Positions 1 to 11,605 are shown, counted from the first letter of the stretch. The stretch: DNA of 64,000 nucleotides from Aphrophora alni (GCA_963513935.1 OY740768.1:13127993-13191992), one strand, 5' to 3'. Notes: generated from the letters alone by a model not told the origin. Numbers and translations: made by a program.

Positions 1-324
1 ACACAACTTATAGGGATAAGCAATACAAATTAAATGGCCTTTGTTTGGTGTGTATTTGGATCACAGTGATAGTAAATATTTGCTGCACCCATTGATGTTA
101 TATAAACCTTAGAATTCTGACTGTCACCTCTACATGGATCTTTATTAATATCACTGGTGGGTATCGGTGGCAGGTGGTTCAATTAAATGGATGTGTAAAA
201 GATTCGACTACTCTATGTATATTAAATTATATATACGAAAATTATGCCAAGTTTTAGAGGATTTAACTGTTATGTGAATGATATTTGTGTGGTTTTTGAG
301 GTGAAGTGGAACATAAGTTGTTAA
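1..324. other. Stretch without recognisable gene
   Basis: AT-rich sequence with no long reading frame and no repeat that I could match elsewhere in the window. Confidence 0.5.
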
Positions 325-383
325 TGATTAAATAACTAATAATTAAATAAAAGGCCATTTGTACTTCCACAATATTTTTTAAT

Positions 384-425
384 GAGCCAAGGTTTCGCAA
401 ACTACGGCATTGTCAAAAGCAGCTT
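384..425 (-). ncRNA. Hammerhead-like motif in PLE 3' tail (left copy)
   Basis: On the minus strand the order is UUGACAAU, a short imperfect hairpin (GCC...TGC), GAAA, CC-TT-GG. This matches the core layout of a hammerhead (CUGANGA, stem II, GAAA, short stem III), with U at core position 3 and A at position 8. After the stem III GG this copy has CU rather than UC, so its cleavage site looks damaged. Confidence 0.4.
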
Positions 426-539
426 ACAGACTAAGGTACAAGAATTTTACAACACAATAGGCCAAGAGAAAATTTGCCAAAATTACTGATAGGTTAAGGA
501 TGAGTGAGAGAGGGAAGATACCTAGGCCCAAATGGGGTT

Positions 540-740
540 GAAAGAGCGGTGATTACTAAGATCTTATTGATTATTCTCTTAATTTCTAACATTTCTAGTG
601 CGTTTAACTTTTTACCCTTACCATTAAAATGTAGAATATTAAATTCTCTATTAGATGAAAATCTGATATTTGATGAGTTTTTAGATGGTTAGAAAAACTA
701 GAATCTGCATAGTCCAACCGCCAACTTCTGTTATGTTCAA
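540..740 (-). pseudogene. GIY-YIG endonuclease C-terminal remnant of a PLE (minus copy)
   Basis: On the minus strand this stretch aligns by eye with 18660-18840, the C-terminal half of the better preserved GIY-YIG reading frame. Shared landmarks are the sequence around 'ccaaccgccaacttct' at about 714-729 and the AAAATGTA stretch near 627. The frame is broken by substitutions and small indels, so no protein is expected. In Penelope-like elements this domain forms the C-terminal nuclease after the reverse transcriptase; no reverse-transcriptase part is present here. The short plus-strand frame at 504-692 is only a shadow of this remnant. Confidence 0.65.
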
Positions 741-756
741 TTAACTTAATTAAAAT

Positions 757-831
757 GGTGTGTATAAATTAAATTGTAAAATTTGTAATTCTGTTTATGT
801 AGGACAAACAGGTCCTAGTTTTAAAACTACG
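757..831 (+). pseudogene. GIY-YIG endonuclease core fragment of a PLE (plus copy)
   Basis: Translation from base 757 gives GVYKLNCKICNS followed by VYVGQTGPSFKT and then a stop at 832-834. This is the GIY-YIG nuclease core (GVY ... YVGQTG) with the CxxC characteristic of Penelope-like elements, and it is collinear with residues GVYKITCKICNSCYVGQTG of the frame at 18570-19112. Upstream and downstream coding sequence is missing. It lies on the opposite strand to the remnant just before it, supporting the head-to-head arrangement. Confidence 0.8.
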
Positions 832-932
832 TAGTATCTTCCCTCTCTCCCTCCTCCTTAACCTAACAGTAATTTTGGCCAATTTTCTCTTGGCCTATTG
901 AGGTTGTAAAATTCGTGTACCTTAGCCTGTTT

Positions 933-979
933 GCTGATTTTGACAATACCCTAGTTGGCGAAACCTTGGTCGGCACAGC
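933..979 (+). ncRNA. Hammerhead-like motif in PLE 3' tail (right copy)
   Basis: UUGACAAU at 940-947, a decayed hairpin ending GGC at 957-959, GAAA at 960-963, CC-TT-GG at 964-969 and UC at 970-971 follow hammerhead order, with a possible distal stem I (GCTG at 933-936 with CAGC at 976-979). Core position 3 is U and position 8 is A instead of the usual C and G. Those two positions pair in active hammerheads, so the pairing would be kept. Confidence 0.5.
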
Positions 980-1077
980 TTATTAAAAAATATTGTGGAA
1001 GTACAAATTGCCTTTTATTTAATAATAATGGAATTCCATCAAATACCTACAGTCGGTAGTATAAGTGATTAAATAAC

Positions 1078-2037
1078 AACTTATTTGAATATAACCTTCA
1101 ACTGTAATATTAATGAAACTCTATGAAGATGTGTTATTAATAAAGTCAATGCCATATATACACATGATGAATGCACACTAATTAGAAGATGTTATTATTG
1201 AGAAGACTTTGATCACAATCTTGCAATCAGGTTTAATTAAATTACGTTTGTATTGATGTAATATAAAGGACACTCCTTTGGTGAGTAACATGGTTGGCAA
1301 ACTACAGAGGCGGTGATATAAGCTGCATTAGAATCATTTTGCATACTCATGGGAAAAAGGTCTTTAAAATGGAGGATTGAAAATACTGTTCACAATTAAC
1401 AAAAATGACACGTGGGTATTTAAATATTTGACTTCACTCAAAGTATAGAATCTAAAACGAATTTAAAGTAAAAAAACTTAATTTTTTTTTTACTTTTCTT
1501 CAGCATTTAAATGAATTTGTTATAACAAGACTTTAAAACAACTCTAAAGCTGCAGTTTAACCCTTTAATTCATTGTCTCTACATTTAGTTACATTGTAAA
1601 GTTGTGCTTCAAAATGTTTTAATTACTAAAGTCAACAACAGTTGGTTTCGTAAGACTACTGGTCAAATGCCATTTGGTGTGACAAGGAGGTTTTCACGGT
1701 GATTTGTTAAAACTAAGGAATTTAAAAAAATTAAGAAATACAAACATTATTTTGAATACAGATTTGAAATTACGTATCTTGCACAAAATTATATTTTTTT
1801 ATAAGATACCAAGTCAAAAGTTTCTAAAAGTTTTTCCTAGTAAACAAGTTTCTAAAATATCGATTTACAAATTTACAAAATTTCTGATTTTAAAATTATG
1901 AATATAATTTATTACTTCAAGATAAGATCTGTAAACAATTCATAATCTCGGTTTCCACAGCAATTATTTCTACATTAGATCAGATATATATTTAAAATAA
2001 AAAATAGAGTTGTCTGACGTAACATCTTAAGTACAGC
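1078..2037. other. Stretch without recognisable gene
   Basis: AT-rich DNA. A 65-codon frame at 1704-1901 consists mostly of K, L, I and N, lacks an ATG start and matches no family I know. I see nothing else. Confidence 0.5.
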
Positions 2038-2474
2038 ATATCATTTAATTAATTAATAAACATACCTTTTCATATCCTTCGTTAAAAGTAATTCTGTTAT
2101 GTAACTGCTATGGCTGTTTCACCTAAACATGAGCCATCTTCAGGCCTGGCGCGGGGTTACTTTATATATTTACTCTTACACTAAATTTTCAACCTATTAG
2201 TAGCAACAAAGTGAAATGCTGTGGCCACAAAAAAAAATCTAAATTTTCAAAATTGTTTGACGAGTATAGAATCTGGGTACAATAATAAATTTTAAAATTG
2301 TAAACGTGTGCACAATGTAATATAAGTATATAGAATTTCCCTGCTATGCCTCACACTCACATGAAATAGATTTAGTAGTTACATAACAGAACTGCTTTTG
2401 TCAAATAATATAAAAAGGTACGTCAACTAATTAGCAGTAGTTTAAAAAGTCTAAGAATTGAAGCAATATCATTT
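2038..2474. mobile_element. PLE-tail inverted pair
   Basis: Inverted arms at about 2060-2110 (minus) and 2372-2432 (plus) share the sequence GCAGTTACATAACAGAA (or GTAGTTACATAACAGAA) and a following AAAAAGGTA-type stretch. The direct repeat ATATCATTT at 2038-2046 and 2466-2474 brackets the pair and may be a 9-bp target duplication. The left arm carries a CTGAAGA...GAAAC motif. I infer a non-coding head-to-head PLE insertion with 3' tails outward. No coding part remains. Confidence 0.55.
2111..2143 (-). ncRNA. Degenerate hammerhead-like motif
   Basis: Read on the minus strand: CTGAAGA (2143-2137), a hairpin region of 16 bases, then GAAAC (2120-2116). The stem II pairing is poor and no clear U-H cleavage dinucleotide follows, so it is probably inactive. 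Confidence 0.35.
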
Positions 2475-3278
2475 CTTATTTACTGTAACATGGAGCGGCA
2501 ATATAGTATACGGTTTTGTTCGTATGGTAATAATACAATATAATACACCCTTAATTATACAATGACTGTAAATAATCAAATATATGTCCCTCCCTAAAAA
2601 TGCCTCTATACTGAAAATTATATTTAAATCCATATTGTTTTAGTTTAAACCAAGATATTTGACTTTTTAAGTGTGTTTTAAACTCTTATAAAATTCATCT
2701 CCTCTCTCTTGTATACATCGAAGATCACGTTTTAGTTTTATTGGAAAACTACAGTAGCCTCAGACTAGGATTGTATCGGGTCCTCCCTTCAACTTGCTTC
2801 CCTATCCTGATTTGACCGTACAATCCCTTCCAAGAAAACTAGGTACACAAATTAGTGCTTAGCTACATTTTATTCCTAAAGTTACAACTTCGTGACAGAC
2901 TTTTGTAAACGTTTTATTCTTATTTGCACCGATAAAGGAAACGAAAGTAGGGTACGCGTTTACACAGAAGCATTTGAGGTCTATATTTTTTTATTGGGGT
3001 TGTACCGCTGAAAGTAAAAGTAACAAAGTGTAGGGCCCCTCTTTTCCTCTCCACCCCAGACACATTGAGGATACTGTATTTTCTGTTGAAATGTGTATAT
3101 AATGCACACAAGGAAATGTTTTTGCAAATGATAATAGTTATTAAAATACTATGATGATATTTACAAATTATAAATTGGAGTTTTCTAACAAATTTCCCGT
3201 TACTTATACGTTTTAAAAAAAATGTTACTACAAATAGGTGACAATTTTTTAGACACTTTACCACTTATCTTGGTAACC
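2475..3278. other. Stretch without recognisable gene
   Basis: A 114-codon minus-strand frame (2920-3264, beginning with ATG) covers part of it. Its product is rich in K, R, F, I and C, resembles no family I recognise and has no neighbouring gene signals. I treat it as chance. Confidence 0.4.
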
Positions 3279-3552
3279 ACTTGTTGTTTAAAAACAAAAA
3301 AACCTCTCGGTTATCATCACTATCAAAAAATAATAAAAGACGAATAAAACCAATAAAATATAGAACCCTAACCGACATTTCAATACTCTAAAAACATCGG
3401 GGTTTGAAAAAGAACAAGAGTTGGTAAAGAAAGACCTGACAGAAAATATGAAAAAGAGCAATGCAACCCAAGGCTACCTCAAAAATGGTGCAGCTCCAAC
3501 TACGCTCCATTGTGATTAGCAAGCCCGTACTTACTATAGGGACCTTCTTGGG
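3279..3552 (+). repeat. Interspersed ~200-270-bp repeat, copy A
   Basis: One of about twelve copies in the window. Ordered landmarks of the family are: TTGTT-TAAA start, AACCTCTCGGTCATCATC, TTATAAAAAAAGG, a run rich in AATAAA, CTCGAATACTCTAAT, GGAAAAGAACAAGAGTTGGT, AAGAGAGACCTGAT, TGTAGATCCAACTAGG, GATTGCCAAGCCCGTACT and CCCCTGAGG. This copy has nearly all of them in diverged form. The class (SINE or MITE) is not settled. Confidence 0.75.
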
Positions 3553-4254
3553 AATGTATAATCAAAATATAAGAATAAACTGATATAATTGTCGGGAATC
3601 TATTCACAAAAATCAAAAATATTATTTGTAAAAAACAAACATTTTAGTTTGTTCAAATTAGGTAATGACATTTAAATATTAGTATGAGGGAAACAATGCT
3701 TTAAACTGAAATAGTTAACGGCAGATATTCGTCATAATGACTTTTGTAGTTTCATTTAAAATTTAATGTTACATATATGAGTCTAATGGTAAAAGTAGGG
3801 TTGCTAGATGTAAGATCTTCCTGTGCACTGTAACACAGGATAGTCGTATCGTTCTGTTTTCTTATCTCTGTGTGTCTTCACTGTAAAAGTATTTGGCGGA
3901 GCTCCAAACGGAAATCTGTCACGACGTACTTTTTTTTTATTCTTTTTTATCATATTGGCTGAAATTCAGCTTAAGACATGTAGTATGTGTGCCAAAATGT
4001 ACTGAAATAAAACGGAATGTCCTAGTTAACCGATACTATACAGTAGATTCATAATATGTTCGCCTCATTAAACTACCAAATTTAAATGATTAACATTCGG
4101 GATTTTTGTAATGTTGTTGAATCTTTAGCTAAAAATTACAGCCCTGATACTCTTTTTTTTTTTTTTAATATAAAAATGGCATTAGTCAATTTCATATTTG
4201 AAGAATTGCCCTTCAATTTCAGACTCTCTATCTTTCCTTTTTTCTTATTATTCA
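3553..4254. other. Stretch without recognisable gene
   Basis: AT-rich, with poly-T runs near 3931 and 4152. The 80-codon frame at 4086-4328 runs into the next repeat copy and is not supported. Confidence 0.45.
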
Positions 4255-4495
4255 AATTCTTTTTAAACTCTCGTCACCATTGCCTTATAAAAAAAGGAAG
4301 AAGTGAACTTAAAATAAAAGACGCCTAACCATCGAATACTCTAATAAACCCATGGTCTGAAAAGAACAAGAATTGATCAAGTGAAACCTAATAGAAAATA
4401 TGAAAAAGAGACTACACTAACAGTACAAGAAATAAGGTGTAGATCCAACTAGGATCTCTCGTTATTGTCAAACCTTTATTGATCCCCTGAGGACA
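4255..4495 (+). repeat. Interspersed repeat, copy B
   Basis: Carries CTCTCGTCACCATTGCCTTA, the TATAAAAAAAGGAAG block, ATCGAATACTCTAATA, AAAAGAACAAGAATTG, GTAGATCCAACTAGGATC and the terminal CCCCTGAGG in the family order. Confidence 0.75.
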
Positions 4496-5549
4496 CTTCA
4501 GTTCCTATTACAGCTGGTAAATAGTTTTATATGTCCTAAAATGAAATATCGGGTTCCATATGGTACCCATTCCAGATTATACTTTCAGGGAAGACAAGTT
4601 AGAATTTTAACAGTGGTTGAGCAAGACTTCTTCAGACTGGTGTCATCCGATGTGGATTTTTGTAGTTTTATTAAGGCACTTCAGCATATAACGCTGAAAC
4701 GCATTCAACTGATTGAGTCTTTTAATGATCTCATTGTTATTTATCATAATAATACAACGTTTTATGACCAAGTCATCACCTATAGTTGTTATTTGTAACA
4801 AACCATCTTGTTACTGAAATGGTTTATTCATTCGTTCGCCTGTATAAAATCTAGTGCACTACGTTCTGATTGTTGTAAATCACTACGTTGAAGAACGTAC
4901 TTCTGGCAATTTTAGTTTTAATTTTAGACCACAATGGGAAATGTTAAAAAACACTCCAATTTTATAATTCATAGAAATAAAAAAATCAGTACAGCTATTG
5001 ACTGATTACAACTACTACTACTTAAAGTAGTATTTTCCCTCTTGTTTATATATAAATATAATTAGGTAATATTGACAAATCTAAAATTTATGTTCTCTAT
5101 GAACTATAGTTTTGAATGTTTAGAAACAAATTCCTGCCTATTGTATCAATTTATCTTCACATTTCACTAACATAGTTGTAAGACTGCTGTATGGATCAGT
5201 GTCGTCCTGATATTGCTCACCCATAATACTATAACATTACTAAGCACAATATATGAACAAATTTTCTTGCTTCTTTGACAATTGGATTTCTAGAATTGGT
5301 AATGACATCAATGTAACAAATTATTTTACAGAATAAGCAAGGCGACGGACTGTAGGTATAGAGTAAAATATCGCTGTCTTTAACTTCACGAATTTTTACA
5401 ATGTAAATAAATTTATATGAGCTATATTTTGTTTCGCCATAAATAACCCAAAACTATAAAGTAAAACATTTATACGCAAGTTTAATGTGAATCAATCCCT
5501 CAGGGTCAGAAAACCGTATCATATATTTAGAGATCCAAGGAAAATAAAA
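4496..5549. other. Stretch without recognisable gene
   Basis: Contains an 85-codon frame at 4541-4798 with an ordinary amino-acid mix but no recognisable domain and no splice or promoter context that I can defend. Otherwise nothing. Confidence 0.4.
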
Positions 5550-5700
5550 CTGTAAACACCGTCACTGACTTATTTATTTTATTTGCCGCCATTTCAATCA
5601 GAAAGGCTCTAAATTTAATGTAAACCCAGGCTTTAAGTCAAGAGAAATGCTTTAAAAAATGTGTTCACATTGCCTTTGTGGTTTCTCTCTTTCTTGAGTG
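5550..5700 (+). repeat. Dispersed repeat shared with 12296-12460
   Basis: The stretch containing ATGTAAACCCAGGCTTTA, CAAGAGAAATGCTTTAA and ATGTGTTCACATTGCCTTTG recurs, slightly diverged and in the same orientation, at 12385-12450. The family is unknown. Confidence 0.7.
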
Positions 5701-7044
5701 ATAAAATGAAAAACAAACTTTACTATATAAGTGAGATCTTCTAAAGAAAGATAACGTGTATTATGTTTTGATAGAAAAAATATTTCGAAGAATCTTAATA
5801 ACATTTGAATAGAGATAAACAAATCTCGCAGTTAGCACCAGTCACATAATGTATTCACTAGTCGTAACTCTTGGGTAAAAACCGTAATTCTCTTAAACAA
5901 AACACAGGGATTTAACAGAAACTTTATCACACCAATCGAAACTGCTAGTTCTAGATCAATTTGTAGCTAAAAATTTGGATTTAATAATATATTGGTAAAT
6001 AGAAGAATTTTTGTCAAGTGACCAATTTTATTCTTCCCATAAGATAGCGCTATAAAAGATAACTATAATTAACCGTGATATTATCTATAAAGGTTAATAT
6101 ACCTTCTACTAAAATACATAAAAATATGTATCAAAATGTCGTATTTTATTTAAGCACAAAATTAATTTATTTAAAACAATGTCATCGAATTCCAAAGAAG
6201 CGGAAAATATTATTCAGCTTCCCTATTTAAAAAATGTAATTTCTAAATTCCAAGAGAAAACAAATATTTAATGAAGTATAATAAACTTCTTTCATCTCGT
6301 TCAGAGCTGAAAGTTTGCCTGTAGTAAGAGAAGCTTTTCAATTTAGTTTTATCTGAAACTTTTATTAATTGCTTGGAGGAAGGGGTGGTCCAAGAATTTA
6401 AATTTAAAAAGAAAAGATTTATTTTAATTTTATTAAAAAAACAGTGTAACCTTTTTAGTTACAAACCATTAAATAAAATAAAAATTATTAACGAAATAAT
6501 TGCGTAAAAATTTCACTTTGTAAGTTTTCTTTAAAATGTGACAAAAAACCAGGGACACTACTAAAAAAAGGTAGAACATCTAAAAAATGACCAAACATTA
6601 TGTTTTGGAGAAATGTAAAAGTTAATATACCCTAATAAATGTCACAAATCATATGTAAAAAAAAAAAAAAAACGGGAGGTGTTAGAATCATTTGAAAAAT
6701 TAAAAATAAGACTTCAATAAAATTTTTGGAGGGCGGGCTGACTCTTAGAGGTACATTTTACAAAACTAAAATTTCATTTTTTTGTAATAACTCTTTTATC
6801 AAAGAAAACATGTTTGGGCATCATTAGAAAACTGCACAATATGGGCAATTGAGGAACCAACGCGTAATATATTAATAAAAAAACAAATTTTTGAAATATG
6901 AAAATTTACCACCATTTTAACTTTTCCAGAATATATTTTTGTTTAATAAAATAATTAAGAATTCAGGATATTTAAATCAATCCTACATATCGAAAACCGG
7001 AAAACAATTTTTACTGATTCACACACTTGTATATAGTACAACAG
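5701..7044. other. Stretch without recognisable gene
   Basis: Very AT-rich with several A-runs (for example 6657-6672). No coding frame I trust and no second copy recognised. Confidence 0.45.
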
Positions 7045-7120
7045 ATACTCAAATAAACTGTGCAAAAACATTGCACAAACTTTCTCACACACCGATACAT
7101 AATCGAAATACAAATAGCTT
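7045..7120 (+). repeat. Short dispersed repeat shared with 21660-21745
   Basis: ACTGTGCAAAAACATTGCAC followed by AAACTTTCTCACACACC matches 21667-21712 (ACTGTGCTAAAACATTGCAC, AAACATTCTCACACAC) in the same orientation. The 64-codon frame over this copy is chance. Confidence 0.6.
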
Positions 7121-8566
7121 ATCAGTTGCGTAATTGTCAGTAAAATATAAACGCCGATTTAAAAAAATAATATATTTAAATATTAAACTTGATTTACTTT
7201 ATTTAGTCGAGTTTTTATAGACCGCGGATAAGGGTAATTTTTGTTTTTCGCAATTATTCCTGAACAGTAATATATTTTCTTGCAATTTTTCACACGTTTG
7301 GGTCATTAACTTCCTATTTCACTAATATTAAAAAAAAAAAAAATCAACATCAACAAAAAATCGGTAGAACTTATTTTGAGGAATTACATCTTTTGTAATG
7401 GCGGATTTTGGGGCTTTTAAATGATAATTCATGAACGGACATATTTTTTACAGATGGCGATCAATAAGTTTTGTTTGAGTCCTTAGAGGCTACATTAAAA
7501 TCGCTAGCGCTGATTTTGATGAAATTGTAACGGCAACTATATTCAAATGTTTAGTTATCGTAAAATGATTAAAATTAATCTACAGGTTTGGGCTGTAGAG
7601 CACTGTACTTGCGACATCGTTTCAGTTTCAAATTTTATCTATGGGTAGGATCTGTGAACAATTCATAAGGTCAACTATCTGTGTTTCCATGAGGAAAGAC
7701 AATTTGCTATTAATAAATCATGTTCAAGGACAGTCATCTGGCCTTTGTTTGATTCTTTTATACCAGGAGAAAACATATTGATTATGTACTGTAGGATGTT
7801 AGCCAATAACAACAACATGGACAGATTTATGACATCGTCGCAATGGATTATTACAGAGCAAATATTGATGACAATTCCCATTGAATATGTCCTGTCTGAT
7901 TTATTGTGAAATTAACAGAATAAATATTTGTGCGTACTGTGACTCTTGATAGACAGGAACGTTGCCGCGTTCCCAATGCGACAGCCGTCAGCAACTCGGC
8001 TATAGATTAGTTTAGAAATGTAGATTATAAGGTATTTAAAATGACTATAACTCAATAGTTTATGTTAATAATATAGTTTAATCGGATAGATATTGCACAT
8101 AAAACTAATACACGACATTTCGAGACTATAAATCAACACTCATTATCAAGTAAGCATTCAAAAAATGAAAAACACACACATAGGCCCATGTTGGAATCTA
8201 AAACTACAACTATATCCTAATAAAAGAAACAATAACTAAGAACAGCAAACAATTGAATGTAAAAGTAATGTTGACAAGAAAAAGTGTCGTTATAGGGGTG
8301 AACAACCATTTGCCCCCAATATCAAAAGTTTAGTTCGTGATCTATCCATACTCCTAATTGTGATCGAAGCGACAAAATTGCAGAATAATTTCAGGTAGTA
8401 GAATGTTTATTTTTAATTCAGTTTTTACGATTCCGACATTTAACGGGAGCCGTAATGGCCTTTATTGTAAACTTGTTTGACTTATCAGCCGTAATATGAT
8501 AGAAAACCCGTAATGTTTCTAAGCTATCTCTTAGTCGATTGACTTGTGAGATCCCACCGAGTCTAC
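7121..8566. other. Stretch without recognisable gene
   Basis: No repeat match and no supported reading frame; the 68-codon minus-strand frame at 7675-7881 has no recognisable content. Confidence 0.45.
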
Positions 8567-8755
8567 CCTCAGGAGCTCACTATACCTGAGGCAATCCCGC
8601 TCGATCTACACCTTTTTCATGTATCTATATTTAGATCCCGTTTTTCATATTTACTATTAGGTATCTCTTGATGAACTCATGTTCTTTCCGACCCTGGCTT
8701 TATTAGAGTATTCGAGGGTTAGGGGTATTTATTTTACCTTCTCAAAAGTCTATGG
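8567..8755 (-). repeat. Interspersed repeat, copy C
   Basis: Inverted orientation: CCTCAGGAGCTCACTATA, CAATCCCGCTCGATCTACAC, TGTTCTTTCCGACCCTGG, TTATTAGAGTATTCGAGGG and a final TTTATTTTACCTTCT block are the reverse complements of the family landmarks in the expected order. Confidence 0.75.
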
Positions 8756-9107
8756 TAAGCCCCCTCTACGTATACCTGCACGTTTATCCAAGTCAATTTT
8801 AGATTACTTGATTCAACCCAAATAATTAACCCCCCTCCCCCACCCGCCAATAAATACCACAGATAACGTTACGTACGTGTACCATTTTTTTAGCTGACAA
8901 TTAACCGATTCCACAAACCCCAAACAAAATTAATCGCTGGCAGTTTCATAAACGAAATCACACTACTTTATTTGTATAACAGATAACCAAACTTTGAACA
9001 ACTTCAGAAAGCTCAACAACAGAGAAAGCTCTGGACAACTTCTCCGACCAAATCTGAATATTTTTGAAATCCAGGCTTGATCGAGATCAGAAAGAAAATA
9101 AACTCAT
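8756..9107. other. Stretch without recognisable gene
   Basis: Contains a C-rich stretch near 8831-8848. No frame or repeat match. Confidence 0.4.
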
Positions 9108-9191
9108 ATATTTATTTCTAGTTTTTGTCAAATATTTTTAATAGAATAAAACTTGAACACAAATTCTCATAAACAGTACGTTTATTTATTC

Positions 9192-9232
9192 AAACGAGTT
9201 TCAACGACAAAGTCGCCATCTTCAGTCATGCA
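9192..9232 (-). ncRNA. Hammerhead-like motif, left arm
   Basis: On the minus strand: CTGAAGA (9225-9219), one unpaired U, stem GGCGAC-UUU-GUCGUU, GAAAC (9202-9198), loop UC, then GUU. All invariant core bases of a hammerhead are there apart from the extra U before stem II. Stem I is weak. Confidence 0.55.
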
Positions 9233-9257
9233 CGATAACTAGTTTAGTTCAGTAGCT

Positions 9258-9314
9258 CGTTGCATTACTGATGATGGTGACTTTGTCGTTGAAACGTGTT
9301 TAAATAAATAAACG
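9258..9314 (+). ncRNA. Hammerhead-like motif, right arm
   Basis: CTGATGA at 9268-9274, one unpaired U, stem GGUGAC-UUU-GUCGUU, GAAAC at 9291-9295, loop GU, then GUU at 9298-9300. Stem I could form from TTA (9265-9267) with TAA (9301-9303), extended by CGTT (9259-9262) with the AACG at 9311-9314. Confidence 0.6.
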
Positions 9315-9387
9315 TATTATTTGTGTTCAAATTTTATTCTAGCAAGTAGGCCTATACCATCTCACAAATCAAGCTCAATATTTATTT

Positions 9388-9767
9388 ATATTCTAAACTA
9401 TATAAAACTATGCACCAGGTTTTAAAAAATTATTTACGTTTGTTTTCAGAAATCAAAGGAACGGCTGTAATTTATTGTAGCTTAATTTTGGTAATAAGTA
9501 TGAGAATCTCATTTTATATATAGAGACATCACGGCTTAGTGACTAAATTGACAAATCTACGTCACATGGAATAAAATGAATATTGAAAACGTTAACCCTA
9601 TTAACTCCGTTAGTACCTTACACTGTAGGGAGTTTATTTAATTTTAATATTAAAGTATAACTCCATAACCGCAATATTAATACTCCCTAACAACGATTGT
9701 AAAAAATAAGCTCATTAGCTGTTATAAATTTATAAGCTTATTTTAAGGTTATTTTTATTTTTTGTTT
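9388..9767. other. Stretch without recognisable gene
   Basis: AT-rich; nothing recognised. Confidence 0.4.
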
Positions 9768-9945
9768 GTTGCCTTATAAAAAAAAAGAATTAAATAACAT
9801 AAAAGACCTCATATCCCTCGAATACTCTAATATTGTCAAAGTCGGAAAAGAACAAGAGTTGGTCAAGAAAGATGTAAGAGAGGTATCTAACCCCACTTAT
9901 GTGTAGATCCAGGTTGTATTCCTCGTGATTGTCAAGGCCTTACTC
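9768..9945 (+). repeat. Interspersed repeat, copy D
   Basis: TTGCCTTATAAAAAAAAAG, ATCCCTCGAATACTCTAATA, GTCGGAAAAGAACAAGAGTT, GTCAAGAAAGA and TGTAGATCCAGG...CTCGTGATTGTCAAGGCC appear in family order. The middle is shortened. Confidence 0.75.
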
Positions 9946-10694
9946 ATAATAAATTAGCCAGATGTTGGAGTAGTTATCTGATATTTAACACTGTACTGTT
10001 TGTTATTTGTGAAACTGTATAATGAAGTAACATTATTACACAAAATTATATTAAATAATATATTTTGATTATATATTGATGTTGTTGCTCCTTTATTTTT
10101 TTCATGTTAACTTGACATAAAATATAAATTCATATATTATAATTATGATAATTAATACAATAATCACAGTGCTCAATATGCCTAAGGCTTAACAATAATT
10201 GGTAAATTAATAGCTGTAATGCTTTGTTTAACAAACCAACCGGGGTTTCATATTCCCTCTGCATTAATTATGATTCATAGCTGTAAACCCCTTAGATACA
10301 ACCACCAACAAACACAGAGAACGCTAATTATCTGCCAAGGACATGTTTTATATCGATATGTCGTGACAGAGAGTAAGCTGTAAACTTGGATAATCTTCTA
10401 GAAATTAGTACGGTCGAATTAGATAATTCTATTGAAATAGATCTCGATTTTTTGAATTCTCGACGTTTTTAAGTCCATAGAAACAGATAACGTATCTTTC
10501 TGTATTGTATTAAAAATATCTGTATTTTTAACTTAATTGAAAGAAAATATCAATTTTATACATTCAAAATTATGTATATTGTCAATTTTGTATTTCTATG
10601 TTCATGAAAACATTATACAGTGATTTAAAAAAGTATCTCCATAGTAACGAGTTCAGGTTAGCTACAGAAAGAAAATGTTATTTCCCCCCCCCCC
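9946..10694. other. Stretch without recognisable gene
   Basis: No frame or repeat match; ends in a C-run at 10684-10694. Confidence 0.4.
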
Positions 10695-10910
10695 TTGTTC
10701 TTTAAAGCCAAAAACCTCTCGCTCATCATCGCCTTAAAAAAAGGAAGAAAAGAGCATAAAATAAAGACCTCTAATAGTGTCAGTATCGGAAGAGAACAAG
10801 AGTCGGTCAAGAGAGACAGGATAGGAAAGATGAAATCGAAAGAACTAACCTAAGACAAGATGAAAAAGTTGTAGATTTAGCTTCTAGAGTCTCTCGTTTA
10901 TTATTGAGTA
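10695..10910 (+). repeat. Interspersed repeat, copy E
   Basis: Begins TTGTTCTTTAAAGCCAAAAA, then CCTCTCGCTCATCATCGCC, an AAATAAAGACCTCTAATAG block, GTCAGTATCGGAAGAGAACA, GTCGGTCAAGAGAGACAGGA and a decayed 3' part. One of the better preserved 5' halves. Confidence 0.75.
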
Positions 10911-11469
10911 ACACTCGCACCACACATAACTTTTTGAACTTAACTCTTTTACACTTGTTTCAACACAATTATTCGAGAGTTTTCTGTGTAGGTTATGATT
11001 GTCTCTTTCAATAACCTAAACGTTAGTAGTTTTGGAGCAATCCTTGTATACCTATGCTTTAGCTCACTCCAAAAAAATTAATCTACCTCGAATGAAGAGT
11101 ATCATAGAAATGATTAGTTCCGCAAAGTTCGGATATGAAACTTTGAGAAGTGTGACCTGTAACTCCATCTTATTTGAAAGTAGGGATTATTCATTTCATT
11201 TTCGTTGTGCTAGTTAAATGTTTGAACAATATATCTCAAAACGTCTTCAACAATGTCTGTTAAACAGGTATAAACTTGAACTTCGCTGAATGTACAGGAT
11301 GTTCAAAACTCGCGTTGGGAATCTCAGTATTTCACAACCTTGTGTTTTGAAAATTTATATATCCCGGTGATGAAAACAAGCTTAGATTTTGAAAGGCTTA
11401 CCAACGAGTTGATCAGAAATATTGAGAAATGATTCTTCTGACAGATAGATTCCACCCAATCCACAGATT
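10911..11469. other. Stretch without recognisable gene
   Basis: A 61-codon frame at 11032-11217 has no recognisable content; no other signal. Confidence 0.4.
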
Positions 11470-11605
11470 AAAGCTAGTCTTGGATTGGATCCCTCTCTTC
11501 CTATCAAAAAATTCAATGTAAACTGTCTCTATTTTTTATGCTCTATACTCGTTTTTTATAAGGTTATATTGACCGAGAGGTTTTTCGCCTTCAAACAACA
11601 ACAGT
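11470..11605 (-). repeat. Interspersed repeat, partial copy L
   Basis: Reverse complement of the family's first third: TTTTTTATAAGG near 11551, GACCGAGAGGTTTTTCGCC and CAAACAACAA at the end. The remainder is too diverged to align by eye. Confidence 0.55.

Larger units (their letters stand above)
325..1077. mobile_element. Penelope-like element, head-to-head pair of truncated copies
   Basis: The 12-bp direct repeat TGATTAAATAAC lies at 325-336 and again at 1066-1077, as expected of a target-site duplication. Inside, the outer parts are inverted copies of each other: about 345-490 reads on the minus strand what about 870-1030 reads on the plus strand, including a shared stretch around the motif GCGAAACCTTGG. 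The middle holds GIY-YIG endonuclease remnants on both strands, minus at about 540-740 and plus at 757-831. The same subfamily is present at 18340-19546 and 52460-52684. I infer two 5'-truncated copies joined at their 5' ends with 3' tails outward. The many stops show an old, dead insertion. Confidence 0.8.
9108..9387. mobile_element. PLE-tail head-to-head pair with two hammerhead-like motifs
   Basis: Arms at about 9138-9225 (minus) and 9267-9346 (plus) are inverted copies; each holds a CTGANGA...GAAAC motif, then TTTAAATAAATAAACGTA or its equivalent and GTGTTCAAATTTTATTCTA. The 10-bp direct repeat ATATTTATTT at 9108-9117 and 9378-9387 flanks the unit; it is low in complexity, so the duplication call is tentative. 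The right tail ends AATCAAGCTCA, matching AAGTCAAGCTCAACA at 57035-57049, so this copy and 56835-57056 belong to one subfamily. No protein-coding part is present. Confidence 0.65.

Noticed and set aside
2920..3264. 114-codon minus-strand frame
   Set aside because: No family resemblance and no supporting signals; length is within what chance gives in 64 kb.
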